NCBI RefSeq assembly: GCF_003576645.1
Contig: NC_044924.1
Coordinates: 20,158,876 to 20,222,875 of the forward strand
Source: Ipomoea triloba
Taxonomy: Eukaryota; Streptophyta; Magnoliopsida; Solanales; Convolvulaceae
Direction: 5' to 3'
Length of the DNA stretch: 64,000 nt
Position 1 is the stretch's first letter. Every line of letters begins with the position of its first letter. The notes beneath the pieces were generated by a model, which did no database searches, had not been told where the DNA came from, and was given only the letters and a program-made list of their open reading frames with translations. Position numbers and translations under genes: made by a program. Positions 1 through 10,999 of this stretch are shown in pieces.

Positions 1-305
1 AGGAGATATAGACCCTTCAACGCAAGGTAAGAGAGTTATTTTACCATCAAGTTTTACGGGTGGTGCAAGATATATGATACAGAATTATCAAGATGCTATG
101 GCTATATGTCGTTGGATAGGGTATCCAAGCTTATTCATTACATTCACATGTAACCCAAAGTGGCCGGAAATCCAACGATATGTTCAACTAAGAGGTTTGA
201 GAGCCGAGGATAGACCAGATATTGTTGCACGAATTTTCAAAATGAAGCTTGATTCATTAATTAAGGAATTCAAGGCAGGGCAATTATTTGGTCCGGTAAA
301 AGCAT

Positions 306-392
306 GTAAGAAAAAATTACACTTCAATTTTTTTATGTTAAAAATTATTGTACTAACCTCTTAATTTACAGTTATTTTTTTTGTTATGACAG
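306..392 (+). other. Intron in the Helitron Rep region
   Basis: The donor GTAAG follows the alanine codon near 302-304, and the acceptor ACAG ends at 392. Removing these 87 bases joins the reading frame ending GPVKA to the frame IYTIEFQKRGLPHAHIL that carries the HUH motif. The intron is inferred from splice consensus and frame continuity. Confidence 0.6.
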
Positions 393-1043
393 TGATCTAC
401 ACAATTGAATTTCAGAAACGGGGATTACCTCATGCTCATATACTTCTTTTTCTTGGTTTGAACACAAGTATTCCATGTCAAACTACAGTGGACTCAATAA
501 TCTCCGCTGAAATCCCGAGCAAAGAATTAGATCCTGAGTACCATCAAGCAGTCGAGGAGTTTATGTTACATAGTCCTTGTGGTGTTGCTAGAAAGACATC
601 TCCATGCATGGTAAATGGACGGTGTTCTAAACATTTTCCCAAAAAATTTGTTGAAAACTCAAATTTTGATGCAGATGGTTACCCAATATATAAAAATTAT
701 TGTACTAACCTCTTAATTTACAGTTATTTTTTTGTTATAACAGTGATCTACACAATTGAATTTCAGAAACGGGGATTACCTCATGCTCATATACTTCTTT
801 TTCTTGGTTTGAACACAAGTATTCCATGTTAAACTATAATGGACTCAATAATCTCCGCTGAAATCCCGAGCAAAGAATTAGATCCTGAGTACCATCAAGC
901 AGTCGAGGAGTTTATGTTACATGGTCCTTGTGGTGTTGCTAGAAAGACATCTCCATGCATGGTAAATGGACGGTGTTCTAAACATTTTCCCAAAAAAATT
1001 GTTGAAAACTCAAATTTTGATGCAGATGGTTACCCAATATATA
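338..1043 (+). repeat. Tandem duplication of about 353 bp in Rep
   Basis: Units 338-690 and 691-1043 repeat the intron end and the HUH-motif exon. They differ at a handful of positions (for example AGTCCT versus GGTCCT, and the glutamine codon CAA versus TAA after CCATGT), so this is not an exact copy. It could be a real tandem duplication or two alleles placed in series. Confidence 0.8.
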
Positions 1044-2608
1044 GAAGACGGGATGATGGGAAAACAATTACCAAGAATGGTATTCATTTGGACAACAGAT
1101 ATGTGGTACCCCATAACAGATACTTGCTTTTGAGATACAAGGCACATATGAATGTGGAGTGGTGCAATCAATCTAGATCTATCAAATACTTATTCAAGTA
1201 CGTGAACAAGGGAAATAATCGCGTTACTGCTGAATTTTATAAAACAACATCAAATGTAGATGATGTACAATTAGTCAATGAGATCAACATGTACTATGAT
1301 TGTAGATACGTTTCTGCATCTGAGACTACTTGGCGTCTACTAAGTTTTGAGATTCAATGTAGAAACCCGCCAGTTGAGAGGCTTAGTTTCCATTTACCAG
1401 ATAGCCAAACGGTCTTCTTTCAGGATGATGAGGATGTTGAGACAGTATTGAACAAAGAAACTTTGGGGCAAAGCATGTTCACACAATGGTTTGAGGCAAA
1501 CAAAACTTTCCAAGAAGCTAAATTGCTAACCTATATTGAGATGCCCAATAAATTTGTGTGGAAGAAAAATATTCGTCAATGGCATCCACGTAAAAGAGGT
1601 TTTTCTATTGGTCGTATCTTTTATGTTCCACCGGGTATTGGGGAATTATATTATCTCTGATGTTTGTTGAACATAGCTAGGGGCCCAACAACCTTTTCTG
1701 ACATAAGGTCATATAATGGAGTACAGTACAATACTTTTAAGGAGGTATGTTATGCGCGGGGTTTATTACAAGATGATACTGAATATGTTGATGCAATATT
1801 GGAAGCTAGCCATTTTGCAACTCCCCACTCACTAAGAAAGTTGTTTGTTACTCTGTTGTTGTCAAATATAATGGCACGTCCTGAAGTTATATGGGAGAAG
1901 GTGTGGACACATCTGGCTGATGATGCTCAACATACCCATAGGAGATTATTAAACTTGCAAGGTATTATTATTCAACTATTAAAGGTTTATGTACTAATTT
2001 TTTTTTAATTTTATTTAATGGACCTATCTTTTGTTACAGATATATTTCTAACTAATGAAGAGAAAATGAATTTTGCGCTAATGGAATTGTCAAAGCTTTT
2101 ATTAGTCTATAACAAGACTTTGAAAGATTTTCTAAACATGCCGGTAATTAATGAAGCAAGTCATGTTCATGTGGAAAACCGGTTGTTGTGGGAAGAGTTA
2201 GCATATGACCGTGCTAGGGAAAACGAGGAGAGTCAACAGCTTAAGGAGAGACTTACAGAAGAACAAAAAGCAATATATGATGTCGTTATCAATGATATTG
2301 ATTCCAACAATGGTGGACTGTTTTTTGTTTATGGGTATGGTGGTACATGAAAGACATTTTTGTGGCGTGCGCTCTCTTCTTATATTAGAGCAAAAGGCGA
2401 AATTGTTATCAATGTGGCATCGAGTGGGATAGCATCTTTACTTCTTTCGGGTGGAAGGACTGCACATTCAAGGTTTTCAATACTAATCTCTGTCAATGAA
2501 GATTCTACGTGCAATATAAATCAAGGCAGTCAATTAGCTGAACTCATCGTTCGTGTAAAACTAATAATTTGGGATGAAGCACCGATGATGCACAAACATT
2601 GTTTTGAG

Positions 2609-2609
2609 N
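2609..2609. other. Single N marking a contig join; following sequence repeats 977-2608
   Basis: The base at 2609 is N. Sequence from 2610 restarts at the equivalent of 977 (offset 1633) and matches until about 4229, where small local duplications begin. The translated segments compared on both sides are identical. This looks like an unmerged contig overlap. Confidence 0.85.
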
Positions 2610-4480
2610 TCTAAACATTTTCCCAAAAAAATTGTTGAAAACTCAAATTTTGATGCAGATGGTTACCCAATATATAGAAGACGGGATGATGGGAAAACAA
2701 TTACCAAGAATGGTATTCATTTGGACAACAGATATGTGGTACCCCATAACAGATACTTGCTTTTGAGATACAAGGCACATATGAATGTGGAGTGGTGCAA
2801 TCAATCTAGATCTATCAAATACTTATTCAAGTACGTGAACAAGGGAAATAATCGCGTTACTGCTGAATTTTATAAAACAACATCAAATGTAGATGATGTA
2901 CAATTAGTCAATGAGATCAACATGTACTATGATTGTAGATACGTTTCTGCATCTGAGACTACTTGGCGTCTACTAAGTTTTGAGATTCAATGTAGAAACC
3001 CGCCAGTTGAGAGGCTTAGTTTCCATTTACCAGATAGCCAAACGGTCTTCTTTCAGGATGATGAGGATGTTGAGACAGTATTGAACAAAGAAACTTTGGG
3101 GCAAAGCATGTTCACACAATGGTTTGAGGCAAACAAAACTTTCCAAGAAGCTAAATTGCTAACCTATATTGAGATGCCCAATAAATTTGTGTGGAAGAAA
3201 AATATTCGTCAATGGCATCCACGTAAAAGAGGTTTTTCTATTGGTCGTATCTTTTATGTTCCACCGGGTATTGGGGAATTATATTATCTCTGATGTTTGT
3301 TGAACATAGCTAGGGGCCCAACAACCTTTTCTGACATAAGGTCATATAATGGAGTACAGTACAATACTTTTAAGGAGGTATGTTATGCGCGGGGTTTATT
3401 ACAAGATGATACTGAATATGTTGATGCAATATTGGAAGCTAGCCATTTTGCAACTCCCCACTCACTAAGAAAGTTGTTTGTTACTCTGTTGTTGTCAAAT
3501 ATAATGGCACGTCCTGAAGTTATATGGGAGAAGGTGTGGACACATCTGGCTGATGATGCTCAACATACCCATAGGAGATTATTAAACTTGCAAGGTATTA
3601 TTATTCAACTATTAAAGGTTTATGTACTAATTTTTTTTTAATTTTATTTAATGGACCTATCTTTTGTTACAGATATATTTCTAACTAATGAAGAGAAAAT
3701 GAATTTTGCGCTAATGGAATTGTCAAAGCTTTTATTAGTCTATAACAAGACTTTGAAAGATTTTCTAAACATGCCGGTAATTAATGAAGCAAGTCATGTT
3801 CATGTGGAAAACCGGTTGTTGTGGGAAGAGTTAGCATATGACCGTGCTAGGGAAAACGAGGAGAGTCAACAGCTTAAGGAGAGACTTACAGAAGAACAAA
3901 AAGCAATATATGATGTCGTTATCAATGATATTGATTCCAACAATGGTGGACTGTTTTTTGTTTATGGGTATGGTGGTACATGAAAGACATTTTTGTGGCG
4001 TGCGCTCTCTTCTTATATTAGAGCAAAAGGCGAAATTGTTATCAATGTGGCATCGAGTGGGATAGCATCTTTACTTCTTTCGGGTGGAAGGACTGCACAT
4101 TCAAGGTTTTCAATACTAATCTCTGTCAATGAAGATTCTACGTGCAATATAAATCAAGGCAGTCAATTAGCTGAACTCATCGTTCGTGTAAAACTAATAA
4201 TTTGGGATGAAGCACCGATGATGCACAAACAAAAACTAATAATTTGGGATGAAGCACCGATGATGCACAAACATTGTTTTGAGGCGTTGGATAAAACACC
4301 GATGATGCACAAACATTGTTTTGAGGCGTTGGATAAAACAATGAGAGATTTGTTAAGGTTTGTTAACAATGAAAGTCAAAACAAGACTTTTGGAGGAAAG
4401 ACAGTGGTTCTAGGTGGGGACTTTAGGCAAATATTACCAGTGGTGCCAAAGGGTTCAAGACAGGACATTGTTTCTGCAAC
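2610..4480 (+). pseudogene. Helitron Rep-helicase pseudogene (copy B, probable assembly duplicate)
   Basis: Carries the same Rep C-terminal part, second intron, stop codons and Walker motifs as copy A, shifted by 1633 bases; the TGA in Walker A is now at 3981-3983. It extends further: after Walker B (IIWDEAPMMHK) come FGGKTVVLGGDFRQILPVV (helicase motif III) and KGSRQDIVSATINSS, ending near 4488 where Athila-like sequence begins. Around 4230-4345 three short direct duplications of the Walker B coding sequence break the frame. The gene should continue for a few hundred residues before the C-terminal piece at 10561; that part is absent. Confidence 0.8.
4190..4345 (+). repeat. Nested short duplications around the Walker B coding sequence
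   Basis: The phrase encoding KLIIWDEAPMMHK occurs twice (about 4190-4230 and 4232-4272), and the phrase encoding PMMHKHCFEALDKT occurs twice (about 4257-4290 and 4298-4338). The duplications sit exactly where the first contig copy ended, so a misassembled overlap is likelier than biology. Confidence 0.7.
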
Positions 4481-4504
4481 AATTAATTCTTCCACTGCAA
4501 CAAT

Positions 4505-4700
4505 TACCAGTGGAGCCGCCACGCCCGCTCCCACGCGTGTGAGCAGGCGTGGAGGTTTTCCAGAAGCTAGCTACGCCCACTCCCACGCGTGTGAGTGGCG
4601 TGGTCGGGCACCAGAAAGACTGCGTAAATAAGGCGCAAATGTGTTCTAACCTTTGCCCATTTCTTATTTCACCACATCCAAAAGCTAAGAGCTTCATCTA
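4505..4700 (+). mobile_element. LTR-like GC-rich segment at the 5' side of the Athila insert
   Basis: Contains two copies of a palindrome-rich phrase built on CCCACGCGTGTGAG and GGCGTGG (about 4520-4600). The analogous phrase with CACACGCGTGTGA lies in the 3' LTR at 9520-9605, but the flanking bases differ. GTAAATAAGG near 4623 may act as a TATA region. Repeated exactly at 5600-5795 after the N at 5385. Confidence 0.5.
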
Positions 4701-6477
4701 AGGTAAGACTAGCCTCCTCCAAAGCTACTCTTGGTACAAATCTCTTGAATCTCCTTCCTAAGCTCTTCAAAAGGTAACATTCCTTCTCTCCATTTTTCCT
4801 TTACATCTATTGGAATTTATTTTCTTTGGAAGGCATATTTGTATGAATGAATGTGGTTTGATGATTTCTTTGATTGAGATGGCTTAGAAATAGACTATAG
4901 AATTTGCTTGGAATCTATATTTGCTATTAGAAGATGAACATTGCAAGATTTGAGAAATTCTTTATGTCTAGATTGCAAACCCTAGGAGATTTGGGTATAA
5001 CCTTATTGTATGGAATTCATGATAAATGGGGAATATAAAGTATGAAATGTGGAAGTTCCTTGCTTTCTAGGCTTTGAGAATGATGATCCCCACCTATTGC
5101 TTTATCAATTTCAAAATGTTATTGCTTTCTCATTTTTCAACTCCTACCTAGCTAAGGGAAGAAGAGGAAATTGACTCTATATTGACCATTTTTGCATTTC
5201 ACATGATATTTCCTATATATGACATGTTCATTTTCTTGAAAGAAGCATGAATGAAGTAAATGAAATGGATAGATTCTATATTATTTCTTATAAAATATAA
5301 GCCCACATATTGTTCAAATCTCGTTGATTGTATGTAGGCAATGTCTTCCCACTCATCCACGGCTAATCAAGAGGAAATGAGGGCNATGAAGCACCGATGA
5401 TGCACAAACATTGTTTTGAGGCGTTGGATAAAACAATGAGAGATTTGTTAAGGTTTGTTAACAATGAAAGTCAAAACAAGACTTTTGGAGGAAAGACAGT
5501 GGTTCTAGGTGGGGACTTTAGGCAAATATTACCAGTGGTGCCAAAGGGTTCAAGACAGGACATTGTTTCTGCAACAATTAATTCTTCCACTGCAACAATT
5601 ACCAGTGGAGCCGCCACGCCCGCTCCCACGCGTGTGAGCAGGCGTGGAGGTTTTCCAGAAGCTAGCTACGCCCACTCCCACGCGTGTGAGTGGCGTGGTC
5701 GGGCACCAGAAAGACTGCGTAAATAAGGCGCAAATGTGTTCTAACCTTTGCCCATTTCTTATTTCACCACATCCAAAAGCTAAGAGCTTCATCTAAGGTA
5801 AGACTAGCCTCCTCCAAAGCTACTCTTGGTACAAATCTCTTGAATCTCCTTCCTAAGCTCTTCAAAAGGTAACATTCCTTCTCTCCATTTTTCCTTTACA
5901 TCTATTGGAATTTATTTTCTTTGGAAGGCATATTTGTATGAATGAATGTGGTTTGATGATTTCTTTGATTGAGATGGCTTAGAAATAGACTATAGAATTT
6001 GCTTGGAATCTATATTTGCTATTAGAAGATGAACATTGCAAGATTTGAGAAATTCTTTATGTCTAGATTGCAAACCCTAGGAGATTTGGGTATAACCTTA
6101 TTGTATGGAATTCATGATAAATGGGGAATATAAAGTATGAAATGTGGAAGTTCCTTGCTTTCTAGGCTTTGAGAATGATGATCCCCACCTATTGCTTTAT
6201 CAATTTCAAAATGTTATTGCTTTCTCATTTTTCAACTCCTACCTAGCTAAGGGAAGAAGAGGAAATTGACTCTATATTGACCATTTTTGCATTTCACATG
6301 ATATTTCCTATATATGACATGTTCATTTTCTTGAAAGAAGCATGAATGAAGTAAATGAAATGGATAGATTCTATATTATTTCTTATAAAATATAAGCCCA
6401 CATATTGTTCAAATCTCGTTGATTGTATGTAGGCAATGTCTTCCCACTCATCCACGGCTAATCAAGAGGAATAGGCA
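4700..6477 (+). promoter_or_regulatory. Leader region upstream of the Athila-like ORF1 with possible splice sites
   Basis: No ORF of note. Two donor-like sites (TCTAAGGTAAGACTAG near 4695 and AAAAGGTAACATTC near 4770) and an acceptor-like TTGTATGTAG just before GCAATG near 5338 suggest a spliced leader ending at the ORF1 start. The leader is present twice because of the duplication at 5385. Env-like ORFs of Athila elements are thought to be expressed from spliced RNA; its use here is inference. Confidence 0.4.
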
Positions 6478-7887
6478 ATGTCTTCCCACTCATCCACGGC
6501 TAATCAAGAGGAAATGAGGGCTAGAAAAGGAAAAGCCCCGATGATGGAAACTGAACTAACTGAGCCCAAGGAAGAAAGGAATATGATGGAAACTGAACTA
6601 ACTGAGCCCAAGGAAGAAAGGAATGAAAGAGAAACTGAACTAACTGAGCCCAAGGAAGAAAGGAATGAAAGAATTATGGAACAAAGGATACTTTTAACGG
6701 AGAAACAGCAGAGACGTTTTGAGTATGACAATTAGTTGGAAATTCATTGATTTAGCAACATTGAATCCTTTTCAATGTCGAAACTCGCTAGCATGCCTCA
6801 TCCATCAACCTTTTTGGAGTAAAATTTTTGGATGGCGTCACCAGACCTATATACCTACCGTCTTTGAGTTTGTAGCCACTTTGGAAGTTACAGGCAAAAC
6901 TAGCGACCTGAAAAGCCCAACGATCAAATTCAATCTCTTCAATGAACCTCATCATATCTCAGTAAACACTCTAGGAATTTTGCTTGGATTCTATACCAAG
7001 GAGGACCAAGAGAGCATGTGGTACAAAGAACTTCCAATCGATTTTGGTGACTCCGACACTCCAAGGAATTATTGGAAGAGGATTGCAAAACCTGGAGTTG
7101 AATGGAGTGGATCGAGGGTACTACAATCTCAGCTGAGAAGAGACGACATTCGAATTATCCGGAGAATAATTGCTCAATCTTGGGAAGGACGCACAGGAAA
7201 CTTTGCAAAAGTCTACAGAACTGATTTGTTTGCACTTTGGAGCATGGACACAAATACACCTGTGAACATGGGGGTGGTGTGCAAAAGATGGTTGAAGGCA
7301 CAACAATCTAAAAAAGTCACTTCTTTGTTCGTAGGACCATTAGTCACTCAACTGTGCATTGGTTTAGGGTATCAGGCAAGAATGGAAGAATCCAGCAAGG
7401 TTCTGAAAAGCGCAGCGAAGACTCCATTGTCTATGACGGATTTCTCTGAGCTAAAAATTGGTCGAAATTTGCGAATGAGGACGGGAACAAGAGCAAACAA
7501 GAAAAAAATACCCAAGAAACCAAAGGTGAGAGTCAATCCGTCGCCTCTCTCTCCGTCCTCAGAATCTCCCAATCCGAACACACTGTGGGAACAAATCCCA
7601 ACCCGCCGGGCAATCAACATCATTCTTCGCCAACCCTATCTCTAAATATCTCAATCTCCAATGATGCCCCACCTTCAGAAAACCAGACTCCTATTCCGCC
7701 ACACTCATCACCTGCAGCTCCAGCACGCTTCACAAAGGTAACCAATTGGGAAACAATGCAAAGATTTTAGTATGAGTTGCACATGGAACATGAAGACCTC
7801 TTGGAGCAAAGGGACGCAAGACACTACATGCAAATTGCATTTCTGCGAGAAGAACTGGCAAGAAGAGGACCCAGCTCAGGGCTATGA
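6478..7887 (+). pseudogene. Athila ORF1-like protein, broken
   Basis: Starts at ATG 6478 with a charged N-terminus holding three tandem copies of METELTEPKEERN or a close variant. Frame then shifts near 6725 to an ORF reading to 7645, whose middle (FGWRHQTYIPTVFEFVATLE, then IKFNLFNEPHHISVN and LGILLGFYTKED) resembles the conserved core of the plant Athila ORF-1 family. The C-terminus continues in a third frame (from about 7585) with a proline/serine-rich stretch and a charged, probably coiled-coil tail, interrupted by TAG at 7768-7770 and ending at TGA 7885-7887. The biochemical role of this family is not established. At least two frameshifts and one stop make this copy inactive. Confidence 0.65.
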
Positions 7888-9304
7888 CTGACATTTGAAG
7901 AGACCTTGCCTCCATAAGAAATTTGGATGATGGAGTAACCATGAATCAAACTCTAAGAATCTGTTTGAGTACACTGTTTTATTTTCATCTGTTTTTTTAT
8001 GCTTTTAGTATTTTATGTTTTTTGGTCTAGATCCTACCACGTTTCGTCCAGCCAAGGACGTTAAACGTAGCACTCTTGGGAGGTACCCCAAACTCAATAA
8101 GGATGAAATTGCACCAAGGAACTAAATGATCAAACGAGGTACAATTCTTACCTTCCATCTTTCATCAACAAATATTTTATGCAATATTTTGTCTATGAAA
8201 AGGGACGGTCAATGCTTAAATGAAGAATTGCTACGAAAGGTATATCTTCTATTCCCTTTTGAAAGAAGGATGGTTGTTCAATGCTTAGTATAACATTCTT
8301 ATTCTTTGAGTTAATGAAGGATCTTTTTGGGTGTTAAAATTAAAAAGATTAGTCCTAGCCCAGGAAACACTTTTAAAGTGTGGAAAGGTGCTCATTGTTA
8401 ATTAATTCTTTGACCCAACTCCTTTTCCACCGCTCCTCAGGGCGACATCGAGGACAATGTCATCTTTTAAAGTGTGGAAAGGATGTCTTGCATAAGATGA
8501 ATAATCAGATGAGTTGATAAGGTGTTAGGATAAAAGAGTGTGTTGTTGTCTGCACTATCTAGGAAGACTCTTACTTTTATGCCAAAACAAATGTTTGAAA
8601 TATGCTCTGGAAGCTATATGTGACACACACCACCATCAAAAATTTGAAAATTCTGTATGATTGCATGTCTTTCGTCTTCTATTTTAGTGGGCCCTTAGTC
8701 AAGGATCGCTCGAAGTGGGAGTGTGTACTTTCTAGGCTTTAGAAAGATAAAAATTGCGAAGCTCGGAAATGAACTAAATCTAGCAGGATATGGGGCAAAA
8801 GGAGAGCTTTAAAGTGAGCTTTGAGTGAAAATAATCCCTACTCCCTAGAAAGAGGCATGAGGGGTTGACATGGTGAAACATGAATAAAGGCTTTTCAAAA
8901 AAAAAAAAAAAAAGGCCACTCCCTGAGATAAAATCCGAGGAAAGCCTTCTCGCTAGGAAGTGTTAAACCATAGTCTTCGAATGCTATATCTGGAGTCAGT
9001 TGTCCACTTAAAATGTTCCTAGGAGAAGAGAAAAATGAGAGGAGGTGAGCCGCCTCGCTAGGATTCGGGCACCCATAGCACTGTCTTCGAAAAAGCATGG
9101 ATCTCCATGTGAAGTCGGGTAGCCCGATGACGTTAATAGTCCGATGGTAGATAGTGAAGGGAATTTCACCCGCTCCATTCCGACACACCTGATCACAAAA
9201 TTTTTGATTATCCTATCTTCATTTAATTGTTCTTGGCACTTAGATGATTAGGAGTTGATAGAACGCTTGCTTGAGGACAATCAAGATCTAAAGTGTGGAA
9301 ACTT
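7888..9304 (+). other. Athila 3' spacer with purine-rich tracts
   Basis: Non-coding. Holds TTTCGTCCAGCCAAGGACGT and CTTGGGAGGTACCCCAA near 8040-8095, phrases I associate with the spacer downstream of Athila ORFs. GAGGACAATGTCAT with AAAGTGTGGAAAGG (near 8450-8480) and GAGGACAATC with AAAGTGTGGAAACTT (9274-9304) look like polypurine tracts, the second directly abutting the LTR at 9305. An A-run lies at 8897-8914. The small ORFs here have no recognisable product. Confidence 0.55.
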
Positions 9305-10560
9305 TGATAAGTGCCAAAAACAGTCAAAATTCGGGTTATGTTTAGATGATATTTTAATGTCTCAGCACCCAAATATGATCACTTTCATGGATAAAACCTC
9401 TAATTAGCTTCTATTTGACAAATCCAGCTCAAGAAAAATACTTTGAGTCATTTCCGAAGGATACAACAAAGTTTTGGGCCAAAAGAAGCAACAAACAAAG
9501 AATCCATCAAGCAGGAGGCTGCCACGCGCCATCACACGCGTGTGAACATGCGTGAATTTAATCCAGAAAGCTCCCACGCAAGGCCACACGCGTGTGACAG
9601 GCGTGGAAGCGAGACAGTAGGGCAGTAGCGGAAATTCGACTTCTTGGACAGCTATTTAAACCCTTCTTTCTCAATTTTAAAAGGGGATACTCCAAATTTT
9701 TCAGATCTGAATTCTCTTTCTATTCCTTCCCCTTTGGGGAGGAAAATCTCACCCATTTCATTAGAATAGAGTAGATCTTAAGATTGAAGATGGATTGAAG
9801 ATGTGGACTCAACCATTCCTTGGGTAACATACTCTTTCCATTGAATTGCTAGTTTAGATTTATTGTTAAAAGCAATTTCTATTTTGTTGTCTTGAATGAT
9901 TTCCATGATTGAGTAGAGTATTTTGGGCGTGTGAGCCTTTGTTAAATTCTTGATTGTTGTTTAGAATATGCTCTATAGTTTTGCAAGATGAAGGAGTAGG
10001 ATTGATGTTTTGTATGGTTGAAAGTTGTTCAAGCTTTATTTCTATTTCGGCCGGAATAGCTAGTAAACTATAGGGAAGTGAGAGAGTGCGCGATAGCGGC
10101 CTCTCACGAGCCCAACTCACCCATATCTCCGCTCTTAGTCCGAAAGGACAAGATCCGAGAGGAGTGGTAGGCTAGGTGTTCGAGAAATGCCTCAACCGAA
10201 TGAGGATTGAGAGTCTGAGTGTGACGCCACTCAGTACTAATACATTGACTCCCTTACTCGATCACGAAACTCGTTTTCCAAAGCCCCTACGAATATCAAT
10301 CAATTTGTTTGACTTTGGTTCACACCCCTTTCATTTCCCTTTGCATATTTAGCATAGTTTCCTTTCTACAACCCCCAATCTTACTTACCAAACCAATCCT
10401 TTGTAATACTTGTAACTCTTACCTTTTAACACCATTAAGGTCAACACTAATTTGATTCCCATTCGCCATCGTCGAGAGACACGACACTTGGGGAGTTTAA
10501 CTCTTCGTTTTAACACCCTCCATACCTTCACTATCCACTCACCCATACAAACACCGACCA
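9305..10560 (+). mobile_element. 3' LTR of the Athila-like element
   Basis: Begins TGATAAGTGCCAAAAACAG right after a purine tract and ends ACACCGACCA, so it has TG...CA termini over 1256 bp. It contains paired CACGCGTGTG palindromes at 9525-9605 and a TATA-like GCTATTTAAACCC near 9650. The helicase frame resumes immediately after it. No matching 5' LTR copy is visible, so the boundaries rest on termini and context. Confidence 0.65.
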
Positions 10561-10895
10561 GAAGCATATTAGCAGGTCCTAATGCTGGGACTAAGGTATT
10601 AATTGCTAGAATGACTATCACCCCATCGGACCCGAGATTATCTTTCAAGTTCAACAGAAGACAATTTCCACTTATGTTGTCATATGCAATGACTATTAAC
10701 AAGAGTCAAGGGCAGACGCTTTCCAATGTTGGCTTGATACTGAAGAAACCAGTTTTTGTGCATGGTCAATTATATGTTGCCGCATCAAGAGTTAGTCAAC
10801 CAGACGGACTAAAGATTTTAGTATGTGATGAATCAAAACAAGATTGTAATTCTACTACTAATGTAGTTTACAAAGAGGCCTTTAATAATTTATAA
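10561..10895 (+). pseudogene. Helitron helicase C-terminal remnant
   Basis: Open frame from the LTR junction to the stop at 10893-10895. It encodes the end of the Pif1-like helicase: LAGPNAGTKVLIARM, then FKFNRRQFPL, AMTINKSQGQTL (motif V-like) and YVAASRVSQPDGLK (motif VI, with the arginine finger in ASRV). Roughly 250-300 residues expected between KGSRQDIVSATIN and this part are absent. Lies about 80 bases upstream of the Helitron 3' hairpin, as usual for the family. Confidence 0.85.
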
Positions 10896-10972
10896 ATTAT
10901 TTCATTATTAATATTATTTTATCTTCTTTTCGTTTTCGCCAGTATTTCATTTTCACTTGATCTATTTTCATA

Positions 10973-10999
10973 CCGTGCATCGCACGGGCCAACTGCCAG
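10973..10999 (+). mobile_element. Helitron 3' terminus with hairpin
   Basis: CCGTGC-ATC-GCACGG forms a 6-bp stem with a 3-base loop at 10973-10987, followed after 8 bases by CCAG and a T at 11000. Helitrons typically end in a hairpin about 10 bases before CTRR, inserted before T; CCAG differs from CTAG by one base. Confidence 0.75.

Larger units (their letters stand above)
1..2608 (+). pseudogene. Helitron Rep-helicase pseudogene (contig copy A)
   Basis: Encodes the Helitron replication initiator and helicase. The N-terminal Helitron-like domain reads from 74. A GT-AG intron fits at 306-392 and restores the frame into the HUH motif (PHAHIL near 430 and again near 785). Rep tyrosines lie in KYLFKYVNKG (about 1185-1215). 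A second intron fits at 1962-2039. The helicase begins with LTEEQKAIYD, Walker A is GYGGT-stop-KT (TGA at 2348-2350), and Walker B is IIWDEAPM just before the N at 2609. Another TGA at 1658-1660 replaces an expected arginine (CGA to TGA). An internal tandem duplication (338-1043) repeats the HUH exon. Dead copy. Confidence 0.85.
4297..6479 (+). repeat. Exact duplicated block across the N at 5385 (offset 1095)
   Basis: 4297-5384 reappears at 5392-6479, covering the helicase motif III fragment, the GC-rich segment and the leader, with the N at 5385 between the copies. The copies differ only near the join, where about 40 bases (TAGGCAATGTCTTCCC and following) are repeated at 6472-6515. Best read as a contig overlap that was not collapsed. 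Confidence 0.85.
4490..10560 (+). mobile_element. Athila/Ty3-gypsy-like sequence inserted in the Helitron
   Basis: Helicase coding sequence stops near 4488 and resumes at 10561. Between them lie a GC-rich LTR-like segment, a leader region, an Athila ORF1-like gene, an Athila-type 3' spacer with purine-rich AAGTGTGG motifs, and a TG...CA LTR at 9305-10560. No gag, protease, RT or integrase is present. A 5' LTR matching 9305-10560 was not found, and the 5' GC-rich segment is only analogous to part of it. No matching TSD was found at 4488 and 10561. The insert may be a mosaic or a non-autonomous derivative, and its true length is shorter because of the N duplication at 5385. Confidence 0.7.
1..10999 (+). 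mobile_element. Helitron, decayed, 5' end outside the window
   Basis: The region holds pieces of one rolling-circle transposon: Rep (HUH nuclease) sequence, then a Pif1-like helicase, then a short 3' hairpin near 10973-10987 followed by a CTAG-like end. The left end, expected to begin with TC, is not in the window. The helicase is interrupted by Athila-like sequence from about 4490 to 10560, and its stretch between motif III and the final motifs is missing. Two stops, one in the Walker A loop, make this copy non-functional. N-marked duplications inflate its length. Rep, helicase and hairpin are seen directly; the extent to the left is inferred. Confidence 0.85.

Noticed and set aside
8895..9196. 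Minus-strand ORFs in the Athila spacer
   Set aside because: No recognisable motif and they end in a poly-Phe run from an A-tract; they lie in non-coding spacer.
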